Assembly (NCBI RefSeq): GCF_003313385.1
Contig: NZ_QMHN01000005.1
Span: 207,084 to 271,083, forward strand
Direction: 5' to 3'
DNA: 64,000 bases
Origin: Pedobacter chitinilyticus
GTDB taxonomy: Bacteria; Bacteroidota; Bacteroidia; Sphingobacteriales; Sphingobacteriaceae
The notes beneath the pieces are model-generated. The model worked only from the letters and a program-made list of their open reading frames with translations, did not search any database and was not told the DNA's origin. How positions within the stretch are numbered: the first letter of the stretch is position 1; each line of letters starts with the position of its first letter. Shown in pieces: positions 46,405 through 56,300 of this stretch. The translations under genes and the position numbers were made by a program.

Positions 46405-48096
46405 CTACCAATAAATGGTATATAAAATGGTTACGATGGCGATTACCAATAAAGCACCTATGGTAAAGGCTTTATTGGTTTTAAACATACTTGGGTCTAT
46501 CTCAAGACCGCTAGTCACTGGTTTTTTCTTATTCTCTATCACAGAAATAAAATACATGCCTATCACGCAAAGTAAAAATACAATGGTCATTCTGTCGATA
46601 AACGGAATTTCGTAAACTCCTTTGGCATTAGGCACTGAAAAGTTAATGCTCGATAAGAAAGAAAGGTCCATAAAATCAGGAGAAAATTTAAGGATTACCG
46701 AGAATACAAACCCCCCAATGGTGGCAAACAATGCAGCATTTGAAGTTGTTTTTTTCCAAAAGAAACCTAATATGAACATGGCAAAAATACCAGGAGATAC
46801 AAAGCCTGTATACTCTTGAATGTATTGGAAACCTTGTTTTCCTTCACCCATTAAAGCATCGCCAACCACTAAGGCCAAACCTGTACCTAAAATCATAGAG
46901 ACTAAAACAGCTATTTTTCCAATGCCCACCAATTTCTTCTCTGAAGCATCTTTATTAATAGCTTTTTGATAAATATCTAAAGTAAAAATAGTGGCAATAC
47001 TATTTGCTTTTCCCGCCAAAGAAGCTACAATTGCTGCGGTAAGTGCAGCAAAAGAAAGTCCTTTAAGACCCACTGGAAGTAAAGTTAAAAGGGCGGGATA
47101 GGCTTTGTTCGGGTCTTGAGCTCCTGAGGAAGTTAACAAGCTGTCGGCACTAATATCGCCCATGTTGTTTTTAATGATATAGTAAACCGCAATACCAGGA
47201 ATGACCACAATAATAGGCATCAAAAGTTTAAGGAATGCGGCAAATAAAAGTCCATTTCTAGCGGTAGGCAATGATGCTCCTAAAGCACGTTGGGTGATGT
47301 ATTGGTTACAGCCCCAGTAGCTCAAATTGGCAATCCACATCCCGCCAATTAAAACACTAATGCCAGGCAAGTCCATGTAATTTGGATTGTCGGGCTTAAA
47401 GATAAGATGGAAATGTTCCGAAGCTCCGTTATGTAAGTTGGTAAATCCATTTAAAACGCCTTTGCCTTCGGAGATAATGTCCAAGGCTAAATAGGTAGCA
47501 ACTAGCCCGCCCAACACCAGTACAAATACTTGGATGACGTCGGTATAACCAATTACTTTCATCCCGCCGAGCGTAATAATAATGGCAAAAGCTGCAAGTA
47601 ATACAATGCAAAGGGTAATGTTAAGCCCAGAAATTCCGCTAATGGCCACGGCACCTAAATATAAGATAGACATGAGGTTAACCACAATATAGAGCATTAA
47701 CCAGAATATGGCCATGATCATTCCTACCGTGCCATTATAGCGCTGGTTGAGGAACTGTGGCATGGTGAAAATCTTATTTTTAAGATATACTGGCATGAAA
47801 AAGACAGCGACTACAATGAGGGTGACGGCAGCCATCCATTCATAAGCTGCAATGGCCAAGCCCATTTTAAAGCCCGAGCCACTCATGCCAATAAATTGCT
47901 CGGCAGAAATGTTGGAAGCAATGAGCGAAGCACCAATTGCCCACCAAGTTAAAGAGCCTTCTGCAAGAAAATAGTCCTTGGAATCAGTGGTTGCGGATTT
48001 CTTTTTGTAATAGATGTACAATCCGTAACCTGCTACTACTACAAAGTAAACGAGGAATACAATGTAGTCCTTGATATCGAGTAAACTGCTATTCAT
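46405..48096 (-). CDS. Sodium/sugar symporter (SSS family, SGLT type)
   Basis: 563 residues with about 14 membrane helices. The SGLT core is visible: WWAIGASLIASNISAEQFIG in TM1/TM2, GGMKVIGYTDVIQVFVLVLG in the sodium-site helix, and NLSYWGCNQYITQRALGA. It imports a sugar (glucose, galactose or similar) using the sodium gradient. The length and the absence of a cytoplasmic sensor domain fit a pure transporter. It is a single gene; the next upstream gene on the same strand is a DUF2130 protein about 70 bases away, with no clear functional link. Substrate cannot be told from the sequence alone. Confidence 0.94.
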   Translation of the reverse strand: MNSSLLDIKDYIVFLVYFVVVAGYGLYIYYKKKSATTDSKDYFLAEGSLTWWAIGASLIASNISAEQFIGMSGSGFKMGLAIAAYEWMAAVTLIVVAVFFMPVYLKNKIFTMPQFLNQRYNGTVGMIMAIFWLMLYIVVNLMSILYLGAVAISGISGLNITLCIVLLAAFAIIITLGGMKVIGYTDVIQVFVLVLGGLVATYLALDIISEGKGVLNGFTNLHNGASEHFHLIFKPDNPNYMDLPGISVLIGGMWIANLSYWGCNQYITQRALGASLPTARNGLLFAAFLKLLMPIIVVIPGIAVYYIIKNNMGDISADSLLTSSGAQDPNKAYPALLTLLPVGLKGLSFAALTAAIVASLAGKANSIATIFTLDIYQKAINKDASEKKLVGIGKIAVLVSMILGTGLALVVGDALMGEGKQGFQYIQEYTGFVSPGIFAMFILGFFWKKTTSNAALFATIGGFVFSVILKFSPDFMDLSFLSSINFSVPNAKGVYEIPFIDRMTIVFLLCVIGMYFISVIENKKKPVTSGLEIDPSMFKTNKAFTIGALLVIAIVTILYTIYW

Positions 48097-48169
48097 TTAG
48101 TTTTAGTTATTTGGCTTTATAACTAGCAATTTACGAAATCAATGTGGCAAACGTTAAAAAAGTTACCCG

Positions 48170-49450
48170 TTATTCCAAAAAGAGGTCTTCGTCGTCTGTT
48201 AAACTTAACTGTATGTTCTCGCTACCAGCAATTCCTTCAATGGAACCTTTTACGTGAGCCGCATTCAATAATACTTTGTCCAGTTGTTTTTCCCTTGCCT
48301 TCCAAAGTTTCTCCATGGCATCTCTTTCTTTTTGGATGGATAGTTTCATGCTTAAAAAACCTTCTCTGATTGCTTTCCATTGTTCAGAGAATTCGTTGCT
48401 GGTTAAATAATCGTAAAGCATGTGCATTTTATCGCCTTTGTTTTCTTGCGATTTTGCGGCGTTGAATAAACGTAAAATGCCATCACGTAAAACCGCTGCC
48501 AGTGCTTGCACTTCATTGAAGGTACAAATCCAAATGCCGTCTTTTAAGCCAAAGCAGTTCATGTCTTTCGGCATGTTTTGCGTAACGAGTACTGCAATTT
48601 CAGCTCCTTGACTACGCATGTCTGCTTTTAGTTTTTCTATCCAATCGTTGGCAAAAGCTACGGTACGTTTACTTTCATAAATGATGTGTCCGCATTCCTG
48701 ACCAAAATTATTTCTTACCGTTTGGATACAATCTGCGCCACGAACACCTTTGCCTACTTCCTGTACTAAATCGAAAGGAAAGGAGCTGCGCAAAAGTTCT
48801 TCCAGTGCCAGCTCTTGGATCTCGCCTTGTAATTGCATCGAGCCTTGTTCTGCTTTGCGTTTCATTTCTTCCGCCAGCTTTTTTTGGTCCTCAAGCTGCT
48901 TTTCTTTCTCTGCCAGCTTCAGCTTAAACTCATGTTCCGCATTTTGCAAACGCTGGTTTTCGATAGCACGAATATCAACCGCCATTTTCTCACGTTCCTC
49001 GGCCATTTTCTTTTGTATGGTAAGTTCCATCTCCTCTTCCTTACGCTTCATTTCATTGGCTAGTTGTAGATATTCCAATTCTTTTTGGCGGGCGGCCTTT
49101 AGTTTTTCTTCATTTTCCTTATTGGCATGATCTAGTACTTTCAGTTGATTTTCGAAATCGGCACTGATCGATTTGCGTAAGTTTTCGCTCACGGAGGCTT
49201 GTAAGGTTTCCTTTTCTTTAATCAAGCGTTGCTCAAAAGCCAACTCCTGCTGTTTTTTTTGTGCCTCAAATAGCTCTTCCTGTTGCTTTTTTTGTAGTTC
49301 AAGCGATTGAGCCTTTTTGTCAAATTCCTCCTGTTGTTTCTTCTTGAAAGAAGCCATCTGCTCACGCAGTTCTTTTTTATACTCTTCGGCCATCACTTCT
49401 TCGATTGGAAAAGCATGATTACAATTAGGACATTTGATTTCTGTTGACAT
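48170..49450 (-). CDS. DUF2130 coiled-coil protein
   Basis: 426 residues. A short zinc-ribbon-like start (KCPNCNHAFPIEEV) has two cysteines and one histidine. Residues about 25-210 form a long highly charged coiled coil (KKQQEELFEAQKKQQELAFE, EKQLEDQKKLAEEMKRKAEQ). The C-terminal DUF2130 domain runs from about 220 to 420 (IIYESKRTVAFANDWIEKLK, AEIAVLVTQNMPKDMNCFGL, GIWICTFNEVQALAAVLRDG). The fold of DUF2130 has been likened to restriction-endonuclease-like nucleases (general knowledge); a catalytic set could not be verified here. The protein is cytoplasmic. No defence-type partners are adjacent. Function unknown. Confidence 0.85.
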   Translation of the reverse strand: MSTEIKCPNCNHAFPIEEVMAEEYKKELREQMASFKKKQQEEFDKKAQSLELQKKQQEELFEAQKKQQELAFEQRLIKEKETLQASVSENLRKSISADFENQLKVLDHANKENEEKLKAARQKELEYLQLANEMKRKEEEMELTIQKKMAEEREKMAVDIRAIENQRLQNAEHEFKLKLAEKEKQLEDQKKLAEEMKRKAEQGSMQLQGEIQELALEELLRSSFPFDLVQEVGKGVRGADCIQTVRNNFGQECGHIIYESKRTVAFANDWIEKLKADMRSQGAEIAVLVTQNMPKDMNCFGLKDGIWICTFNEVQALAAVLRDGILRLFNAAKSQENKGDKMHMLYDYLTSNEFSEQWKAIREGFLSMKLSIQKERDAMEKLWKAREKQLDKVLLNAAHVKGSIEGIAGSENIQLSLTDDEDLFLE

Positions 49451-49643
49451 AATAGGATTTATTGTTTCGGAAAAAGAGTATCAAAATTAAGCATTGTTAG
49501 CCACAGATGCACGGATAATATTTTTGAATGCTAATAATGATGTTGAAGTTATAAGTCGTTTGATATAAATATGACTTTTATTTACCGGTACAGCGGTGAC
49601 TAATTACTGTTGAATACGTAATTTTGAGCACCAACCAAATCGA

Positions 49644-50846
49644 ATGTTCAGCCGTATTTTAAATGCTTATAAAACCTCGTTTTCTGGCTTAAGCCGACAA
49701 ACGTGGATCCTTAGCCTAGTTATCTTAGTCAATCGTTGCGGCTTTATGGCCGTTCCTTTCATGGGTTTATATGTTACCCAAGCTTTGCATCGTCCAGAGT
49801 CTGATGCGGGAATTATTATCTCCTTGTTCGGTTTTGGTTCCATACTAGGTGCTGCCGCGGGAGGGAAGTTAACAGATGTTTTTGGATATAGACCCGTACA
49901 AATTTTGGCCTCTCTGATTGGGGGCTTGTTTTTTTTGATGTTCGCAATGGTAGAAGATTTCACTTTGCTATGTGGGCTAGCGGTAGTCATTAGTTTTTTT
50001 TCGGAGGCTTTTAGACCAGCCAATTATGCTGCAATTGCTTCTTATGCTGCAGAGGGAACCGAAACACGATCATATTCTCTTAATAGATTGGCAAATAATA
50101 TTGGTTGGGCTTTTGGCATTAGCATGGGAGGTATCATTGCCTCATATAATTATAAGTTGCTATTTATTGTAGATGGGAGTGTAAGTGTTTTGGTCGCCAT
50201 CGTGATTTTCTTATTACTACCAGCAAAAAACATACAACATAAAACAGCGCAAGAGAAAGGAGAAATGTCTGCACGTAAACCTTGGCAAGATGCCTTATAC
50301 ATTAAGTTTTTGATTTTGTGTGCCATGTTTACCACCTGTGCATTTTTGATGTTTAGGGTCGTGCCTGTTTTTTACAAGGAAGTTTGGCATTTGAATGAAG
50401 CACTTATTGGCATTATTTTAGGCATTAACGGAGTCGTGATTGCCTTGGTAGAAATGGTGATGATTAGCAAGATCGAAAATAAGAGATCGCCTATATTTTA
50501 TATTGTGGTTGGGGTAATAATTGTCTGCTTTTCGTTCGGTGTTTTAATGTTGCCAAAAGTTTTTCCAATCGCCTTGGCGGTCATCAGTATTTTACTTTTC
50601 ACTTTTGGAGAAATGTTATCCCTTCCCTTCTTCAATACTTTTGTGGTAAAGCGCAGTAATGAATATAATCGAGGGATTTATGCTGCAGGATATACCTTAA
50701 GCTGGTCGGTAGCACAAGTGATAGGGCCTACTAGTGGTTTTTATATTGCCGAAAAATTTGGTTACAACGTACTTTGGATCGCCATTACAGTTTTACTGCT
50801 TGTTTGTGCATACTTTTTCAGTAAATTGAAACTTACGGAAGAATAA
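49644..50846 (+). CDS. Major facilitator superfamily transporter (DHA1-like)
   Basis: 400 residues with 12 predicted membrane helices. The motif-A loop between helices 2 and 3 reads GGKLTDVFGYRP. Helix 4/5 contains SEAFRPANYAAIASYA, similar to MdtH-like exporters. A perfect TAATTTTG (TAnnTTTG) lies at 49619-49626, giving a short leader to the ATG at 49644, which supports the start. It probably exports drugs or metabolites by proton antiport. A single-domain response regulator follows after 92 bases on the same strand; whether they are co-transcribed is uncertain. Substrate unknown. Confidence 0.9.
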   Translation: MFSRILNAYKTSFSGLSRQTWILSLVILVNRCGFMAVPFMGLYVTQALHRPESDAGIIISLFGFGSILGAAAGGKLTDVFGYRPVQILASLIGGLFFLMFAMVEDFTLLCGLAVVISFFSEAFRPANYAAIASYAAEGTETRSYSLNRLANNIGWAFGISMGGIIASYNYKLLFIVDGSVSVLVAIVIFLLLPAKNIQHKTAQEKGEMSARKPWQDALYIKFLILCAMFTTCAFLMFRVVPVFYKEVWHLNEALIGIILGINGVVIALVEMVMISKIENKRSPIFYIVVGVIIVCFSFGVLMLPKVFPIALAVISILLFTFGEMLSLPFFNTFVVKRSNEYNRGIYAAGYTLSWSVAQVIGPTSGFYIAEKFGYNVLWIAITVLLLVCAYFFSKLKLTEE

Positions 50847-50938
50847 AAAAATATTTTTTAAAACATTTTAAACAAAGGCTTGTTTAATCCCTAACAAATC
50901 AGTGTTAAACCGAAATATAGACTATTTAAATTAGCCAC

Positions 50939-51313
50939 ATGAAAAAACGCATACATGTTTTAGAAGATGACAAAGACATTGCTTTCATTATTGAATTTTT
51001 ATTGAAAGATGAAGGTTACGAAATCCAAGTATCATCAACCTTTAGTGAGCTTAAAACAAAGCTTAAAGATTCCATTCCCGATTTATTTATCCTCGATGTC
51101 ATGTTGCCAGATGGAAATGGCATAGACATATGTAGAGATTTGAAAACAGATGTGTTTACTAAACACATTCCAGTAATCGTGATGTCGGCAAATGTTCAGA
51201 GCAAAGAATTGAGTGCAGCTGTAAGTCCCGATGACTATATTAGTAAGCCTTTTGACCTTGACTATATCGAGAATAGGATTAAAAGATTAATTGGAGAAAA
51301 AAAAGTAGCTTAA
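50939..51313 (+). CDS. Single-domain response regulator (CheY-like)
   Basis: 124 residues, receiver domain only. The acidic pocket is VLEDDKD, the phospho-acceptor is Asp53 in FILDVMLPDG, the switch block is PVIVMSAN and the conserved lysine is Lys103 in YISKPFD. No output domain is attached, so it would act through protein contacts or pass phosphate on. No histidine kinase lies in the window, so it is an orphan. It is followed by a clear hairpin terminator at 51339. Confidence 0.92.
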   Translation: MKKRIHVLEDDKDIAFIIEFLLKDEGYEIQVSSTFSELKTKLKDSIPDLFILDVMLPDGNGIDICRDLKTDVFTKHIPVIVMSANVQSKELSAAVSPDDYISKPFDLDYIENRIKRLIGEKKVA

Positions 51314-51338
51314 ATTTTTAATCAAACCTCATACTCAG

Positions 51339-51371
51339 AACCTGTCAGATGAACTCTAGACAGGTTTTTTT
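51339..51371 (+). terminator. Terminator after the response regulator
   Basis: AACCTGTC (51339-51346) pairs with GACAGGTT (51359-51366) around a 12-base loop, with a T-tract to 51371. Confidence 0.85.
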
Positions 51372-51423
51372 ATTTTTTTGATATTTCTGACAAATGGATG
51401 ATATGATAAATTAAATGTGTTTA

Positions 51424-51446
51424 TACCTTTGCTTAACAGTGTTAAA
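51424..51446 (+). promoter_or_regulatory. TetR gene promoter with overlapping operator 1
   Basis: TACCTTTG at 51424-51431 fits TAnnTTTG. CTTAACAGTGTTAAA at 51432-51446 is the palindromic operator and begins right after it, over the expected transcription start. This placement would let the repressor shut off its own gene. Confidence 0.72.
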
Positions 51447-51466
51447 TAATTTTATAGCACTAGAGC

Positions 51467-52066
51467 ATGGGAAGTAAAGAAAGAATACAGCGTCAAAAGG
51501 AGGATACTCGAAAAAGTATCTTGGCCGCTGCTTTGCAAATTGTGAAACAAGAAGGTTGGGCCGCATTAAGTATGAGGAAAATTGCGGATGTGATTGAATA
51601 TACGGCACCAATTATCTACGAATATTTCCCAAACAAAGAAGGAATTCTACTGGAATTGACTAGGCAAGGCTATATTAACTTGGGTTTAAAAGTTAAAGAA
51701 GCTAGAGATAGTAAGACAAGCGCAGAAGAACAATTGGAAGCCATGTGGCTAGCCTATTGGGATTTTGCTTTTGAAGAAAAAGAATTTTATCAGTTAATGT
51801 ATGGTGTTCAGGTAAACTGTTGTGAGTTGTACAAGAAAATGCCAGAAGCAGAATACACCACTGATTTATTTTATGACGCTATCGAAGTATTGCTGACCAA
51901 ACAACCCGTTTCAGAAGACACTTCTTGCTTAAAATATTACACTTTTTGGTCATTAATACATGGTCTAATATCTATCAACCTAGTTCAAAAGGGTGCTAAT
52001 GATGAGATTAATCAGGAGATTTTAAGAAGCGCTATTAAGGCGATTATTAAAACCATCAACGATTAA
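51467..52066 (+). CDS. TetR/AcrR-family repressor of the downstream RND efflux operon
   Basis: 199 residues. The N-terminal HTH is typical: RKSILAAALQIVKQEGWAAL, SMRKIADVIEYTAPIIYEYF and the FPNKEGIL end of the recognition helix. The C-terminal part is a WHG-type ligand-binding domain (LEAMWLAYWDFAFEEKEFYQ). It probably represses itself and the adaptor-pump-channel genes that start 77 bases downstream, and lets go when a toxic ligand binds. Three near-identical palindromes TTAACAGTGTTAA flank it: one over its own start region, one between the genes and one inside the adaptor's first codons. They are the likely operators. Confidence 0.93.
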   Translation: MGSKERIQRQKEDTRKSILAAALQIVKQEGWAALSMRKIADVIEYTAPIIYEYFPNKEGILLELTRQGYINLGLKVKEARDSKTSAEEQLEAMWLAYWDFAFEEKEFYQLMYGVQVNCCELYKKMPEAEYTTDLFYDAIEVLLTKQPVSEDTSCLKYYTFWSLIHGLISINLVQKGANDEINQEILRSAIKAIIKTIND

Positions 52067-52083
52067 AATTTTTTTCACCACCT

Positions 52084-52100
52084 ATTTAACAGTGTTAAAT
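52084..52100. promoter_or_regulatory. TetR operator 2 (17-bp perfect palindrome)
   Basis: ATTTAACAGTGTTAAAT is perfectly palindromic around a central G. It shares its core with operators 1 and 3 and sits 44 bases before the adaptor start, where the efflux operon promoter is expected. Confidence 0.75.
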
Positions 52101-52143
52101 TAATTATTAACGTAAAATATAGTAAGTAAAAATCCCCAATAAG

Positions 52144-53343
52144 ATGAATCATATATACAAACACCGCCCACAATTTAACAGTGTTAAATTGTTTAACGAA
52201 TGGATTATTCTGTTTATCATTACTGTCGTTTTATTTCTTGCCAGCTGTACAGCTAAACCAGATCAGATGGCTGCAGCTGCTCCACCACCGGTATTGCCAG
52301 TAACCACGGTTTCTACAGGTGAACAAGAAACTTTTGTGGATTACCCAGCTGCCATACAAGGTACTACAGATGTTGAAATAAGACCGCAAATCTCAGGCAC
52401 TATTGATCGAATCTTGGTCAACGAAGGTCAGTTGGTAAGTAAAGGACAGTTGTTATTGCAAATTTCTGAACTGCCTTTTAAAGCTCAGTTGAACAATGCC
52501 AAAGCGGCACTACAAGCCGCACAATCAGCGGTTTTAAATGCTCAATTAGAAGTTGATAAATTAACACCTTTAGTACAAAGTAAAGTAGTTTCAGACTTCC
52601 AGCTGAAAACGGCAAAAACCACTTATCAAATTGCATTGGCTAATGTTGAACAGGCTAAAGCAAATGTAAATAGTGCACAAATTAATTTAGGTTATACCCA
52701 AATTAAAGCCCCAAGCAGTGGCTATATCGGACGTTTACCTAAAAAACAAGGTAGTTTGGTTTCACCTTCAGATCCTGAAGCACTTACCCAACTTTCAGAT
52801 GTAAATCAAGTTTACGCTTACTTCTCTTTGGCAGAAACTGATTTCATCAACTTCAATGCTAAATACGAAGGAAATTCTGTAGCGGATAGAATTAAGCATT
52901 TGCCTGCAGTATCATTGGTTTTGGCAGATCAAAGTGTTTATCCTGTGAAGGGAAAAATAGACATGATCAATGGTCAGTTCGATAAAACTACAGGTTCAAT
53001 TACTTTGAGAGCAGTTTTTGCCAACTCAAAAGGCTTATTGAGATCAGGTAACACTGGAAAAATAAGATTAGGCCTATCTCACGACAACACAATGTTAATC
53101 CCTCAGTCCGCAACGGTGGAAATGCAGGATAAGATTTTTGTGTTTGCTGTTGGAAAAGACAACAAAGTAAACAAGGTAGCGATTGCTATAGACGGAAAAT
53201 CTGGCACTAACTATTTAATTAAAGACGGCTTAAAATCGGGAGATCAAATCGTTTTAAGTGGTTTAGATAAACTTCAAGATGGGCAACTTATTCAACCAGA
53301 TAAAAAAGGTGAAAAAATAGCCCAATTAATTTCTAAAAATTAA
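52144..53343 (+). CDS. RND efflux periplasmic adaptor, lipoprotein type
   Basis: 399 residues. The signal is FIITVVLFLASCTAKP with the lipid-bearing Cys near residue 36, and about 20 polar residues precede it, longer than usual. The core has the lipoyl halves (YPAAIQGTTDVEIRPQISGT, VNEGQLVSKGQLLLQISELP) and a helical hairpin (NAKAALQAAQSAVLNAQLEV). The barrel domain reads GYIGRLPKKQGSLVSPSDPE and the membrane-proximal end reads DQIVLSGLDKLQDGQLIQPD. The first codons contain a 23-bp palindrome (operator 3, 52170-52192). An alternative TTG start at 52189 would shorten the leader and put the operator upstream. It couples the pump to its outer-membrane channel. Confidence 0.93.
   Translation: MNHIYKHRPQFNSVKLFNEWIILFIITVVLFLASCTAKPDQMAAAAPPPVLPVTTVSTGEQETFVDYPAAIQGTTDVEIRPQISGTIDRILVNEGQLVSKGQLLLQISELPFKAQLNNAKAALQAAQSAVLNAQLEVDKLTPLVQSKVVSDFQLKTAKTTYQIALANVEQAKANVNSAQINLGYTQIKAPSSGYIGRLPKKQGSLVSPSDPEALTQLSDVNQVYAYFSLAETDFINFNAKYEGNSVADRIKHLPAVSLVLADQSVYPVKGKIDMINGQFDKTTGSITLRAVFANSKGLLRSGNTGKIRLGLSHDNTMLIPQSATVEMQDKIFVFAVGKDNKVNKVAIAIDGKSGTNYLIKDGLKSGDQIVLSGLDKLQDGQLIQPDKKGEKIAQLISKN
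52170..52192. promoter_or_regulatory. TetR operator 3 inside the adaptor's first codons
   Basis: A 23-bp perfect palindrome around the core TTTAACAGTGTTAAA, covering codons 9 to 17 of the annotated adaptor. It is the most symmetric of the three sites and 86 bases from operator 2 centre to centre. Either the true start is downstream or the repressor also acts as a roadblock. Confidence 0.75.
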
Positions 53344-53356
53344 CAACAACAACGTA

Positions 53357-56300
53357 ATGTTTAAAATATTTATACAAAGACCGGTACTCGCCACCGTGAT
53401 CTCCATTTTATTGGTGATTCTTGGGGTGCTTGGTTTAACTAAATTACCGCTGCAACAGTTTCCAGATATCGCTCCACCGTCGGTTTTGGTTACTGCGGTA
53501 TATCCAGGTGCTAATGCCGAAACCGTTTTGCGTTCGGTGGCACCATCTATCGAAGAATCGATCAACGGGGTAGAGAACATGACCTACATGAGCTCAACCG
53601 CCAGTAATGACGGTTCGTTGGCCATTACGGTTTTCTTTAAATTGGGTACCAATGCAGATCAGGCAGCGGTAAACGTTCAAAATAGGGTAGCTCAAGCAAC
53701 TAGTCAGTTACCTGCAGAAGTAGTACAACAAGGTATTACTACTGCGAAACAACAAAATAGCTTTATCATGGCTATTGGGATGTTTACTGAAGATGAGGCC
53801 AAATATGACCAAACTTTTGTAGCCAACTACGCACAAATCAATATCATTCCAGAGATCAAAAGGATTCCTGGGGTAGGTGCTGCCAGTATTTTTGGTGGGG
53901 TAAAAGATTACTCGATGCGTGTTTGGTTAAATCCAACGCAAATGGCTACTTATAAGGTGACGCCTAACGAAGTAATGGCCGCCATCCAAGATAAAAGTTT
54001 GGAAGCTGCTCCAGGTAAATTTGGAGAGCGTAGTAAAGAGGTTTTTGAGTATGTCATTAAATACAAAGGCAAACTAACTAAGCCTGAAGAATATGAAAAT
54101 ATTGCCGTAAGAACAAATGCAGATGGTTCTATCCTTTATCTAAAAGATGTGGCTAGGATTGAACTTGGCGCTTATTCTTATAACAGTTTAACACGTTTAA
54201 ACGGACAAAAAGGAGTTGTAATCGGGGTTATTCAGTTAGCTGGATCTAACTCTAATGAAATCCAGATTGCCATTAACAAGCTGATGGAAAAGGCTTCAAA
54301 AGATTTTCCAAAGGGAATTAAACACAACATTTTTTATAGTACAAAAGTTGCCTTGGATCAGTCTATCGATCAGGTAATCCATACTTTAATTGAGGCGTTT
54401 ATTTTGGTATTTATCGTTGTATTTATCTTCCTTCAAGATTTTAGGTCAACGTTGATTCCTGCCATTGCGGTGCCTGTAGCTATTTTGGGTACGTTTTTCT
54501 TCATGCAGTTGTTTGGTTTCTCCATTAACTTACTCACCTTGTTCGCTTTAATTTTGGCCATTGGTATTGTGGTGGATGATGCGATTGTGGTGGTGGAAGC
54601 CGTGCACGCCAAAATGGAGCACAAACATTTAGCACCTAAAGCGGCTACCCATGAGGCGATGAGCGAAATTACAGGAGCCATCATTTCCATCACCTTGGTA
54701 ATGGCTGCGGTATTTTTACCCGTTGGTTTCATGGAAGGTTCAACAGGATTGTTTTACCGTCAGTTTGCGTTCACCATGGCTATTGCCATTGTCATTTCTG
54801 CGGTTAACGCTTTAACTTTAAGTCCTGCATTGGCTGCCTTATTTTTAAAAGACAATCACGCAGCGCCTAAAGAAGGTGAGGCTCCAGTTAAAAAAGGTTT
54901 TAAAGAGAAATTCTTTAGCGGTTTTAACAGCGCCTTTAACGCCATGACTAACCGTTACGTGAATAGCCTGAAATTTTTGGTTAAAAACAGATGGTTAAGC
55001 TTGGGTGGATTAGCATTAATTACTGTAGCCACCATTTGGATGGTTAGAACTACCCGTACTGGCTTCATTCCTACAGAAGATCAAGGTTTTATCGCTATTT
55101 CGGTGTCAACACCGTCTGGAACTTCATTAGACGGAACTCAGAAAGTAATGACTGAAGCGGAGAATACACTTAGAAAGTTAGATGCATCGAGGTTTGTGAC
55201 TGCCATTTCAGGTTTTAACCTATTAACTAACTCTACAAGTCCATCGGCAGCGGTAGTTTTCGTATTGCTTAAGCCTACAGAAGAAAGAGGACAGGTGAAG
55301 AATATCGACGAAATCATGAACCAAGTGAGGGGACAATTAGCTGGAATATCTGGCGGTAGTTTCTTTGTGTTCAGTTTCCCAACGGTGCCTGGTTTTAGTA
55401 ACGTAGAGGCCTTGGATATGGTACTGCAAGATAAAACGGGCGGTAAACTGGATAAGTTTAGTGGAATTTCACAAAACTTTATTGGTGAATTGATGAAACA
55501 ACCAGCCATTGCCGTAGCGTTTACCAGTTTCAAAGCTGATTATCCTCAATTGGAGTTGGACATTAACCAACAAAAAGCTGATCAGTTGGGCGTGAACGTG
55601 AAAGATATATTGCAGACCATGCAGGCTTATTTTGGTAGTGCGCAAGCTTCAGATTTTAACCGATTTGGAAAGTACTACAGGGTAATTGTACAAGCTGATA
55701 TTGCTGATAGAGCTGATCCTGCATCTATTGATCGTGTGTTTGTGAAAAACAAAACAGGGGAGATGGTGCCGATCAATACTTTGGTGACTTTGCGCCGCAT
55801 TTATGGATCAGAAACCGCTTCAAGGTATAATTTATTTAATTCTATCGCGATTAATGCCATTCCAAAACCTGGTTTTAGTTCGGGTGATGCCATTAAAGCT
55901 ATTGAAGAAGTAGCCGCTAAACAATTGCCAGCAGGTTATAGCTATGAATTCTCTGGTCAAACGAGAGAGGAGATTTCTTCTGGTGGACAGTCGGCCGTGA
56001 TTTTCATCTTGTGTTTGGTATTTGTTTACTTTTTATTGGCTGCTCAATATGAGAGTTATTTACTACCGTTGGGAGTTATTCTTTCTATTCCAGTAGGAAT
56101 ATTTGGAGTGTTCTTGGCCATCGGCTTTGCTGGTATTGAAAATAACATTTATGTACAAGTAGCATTGGTCATGCTTATTGGCTTGCTAGCCAAAAACGCG
56201 ATTTTGATTGTGGAGTTTGCGGCACAGCGCAGAAGAGCTGGGAAACCATTGATTGCAGCAGCTTTAGAAGCGGCTAAATTGAGGCTACGTCCTATCATCA

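Noticed and set aside
50895..50911. CAGTGTTAAAC before the response regulator as a fourth TetR operator
   Set aside because: Only one half matches the TTAACAGTGTTAA palindrome; the other half is unlike it.
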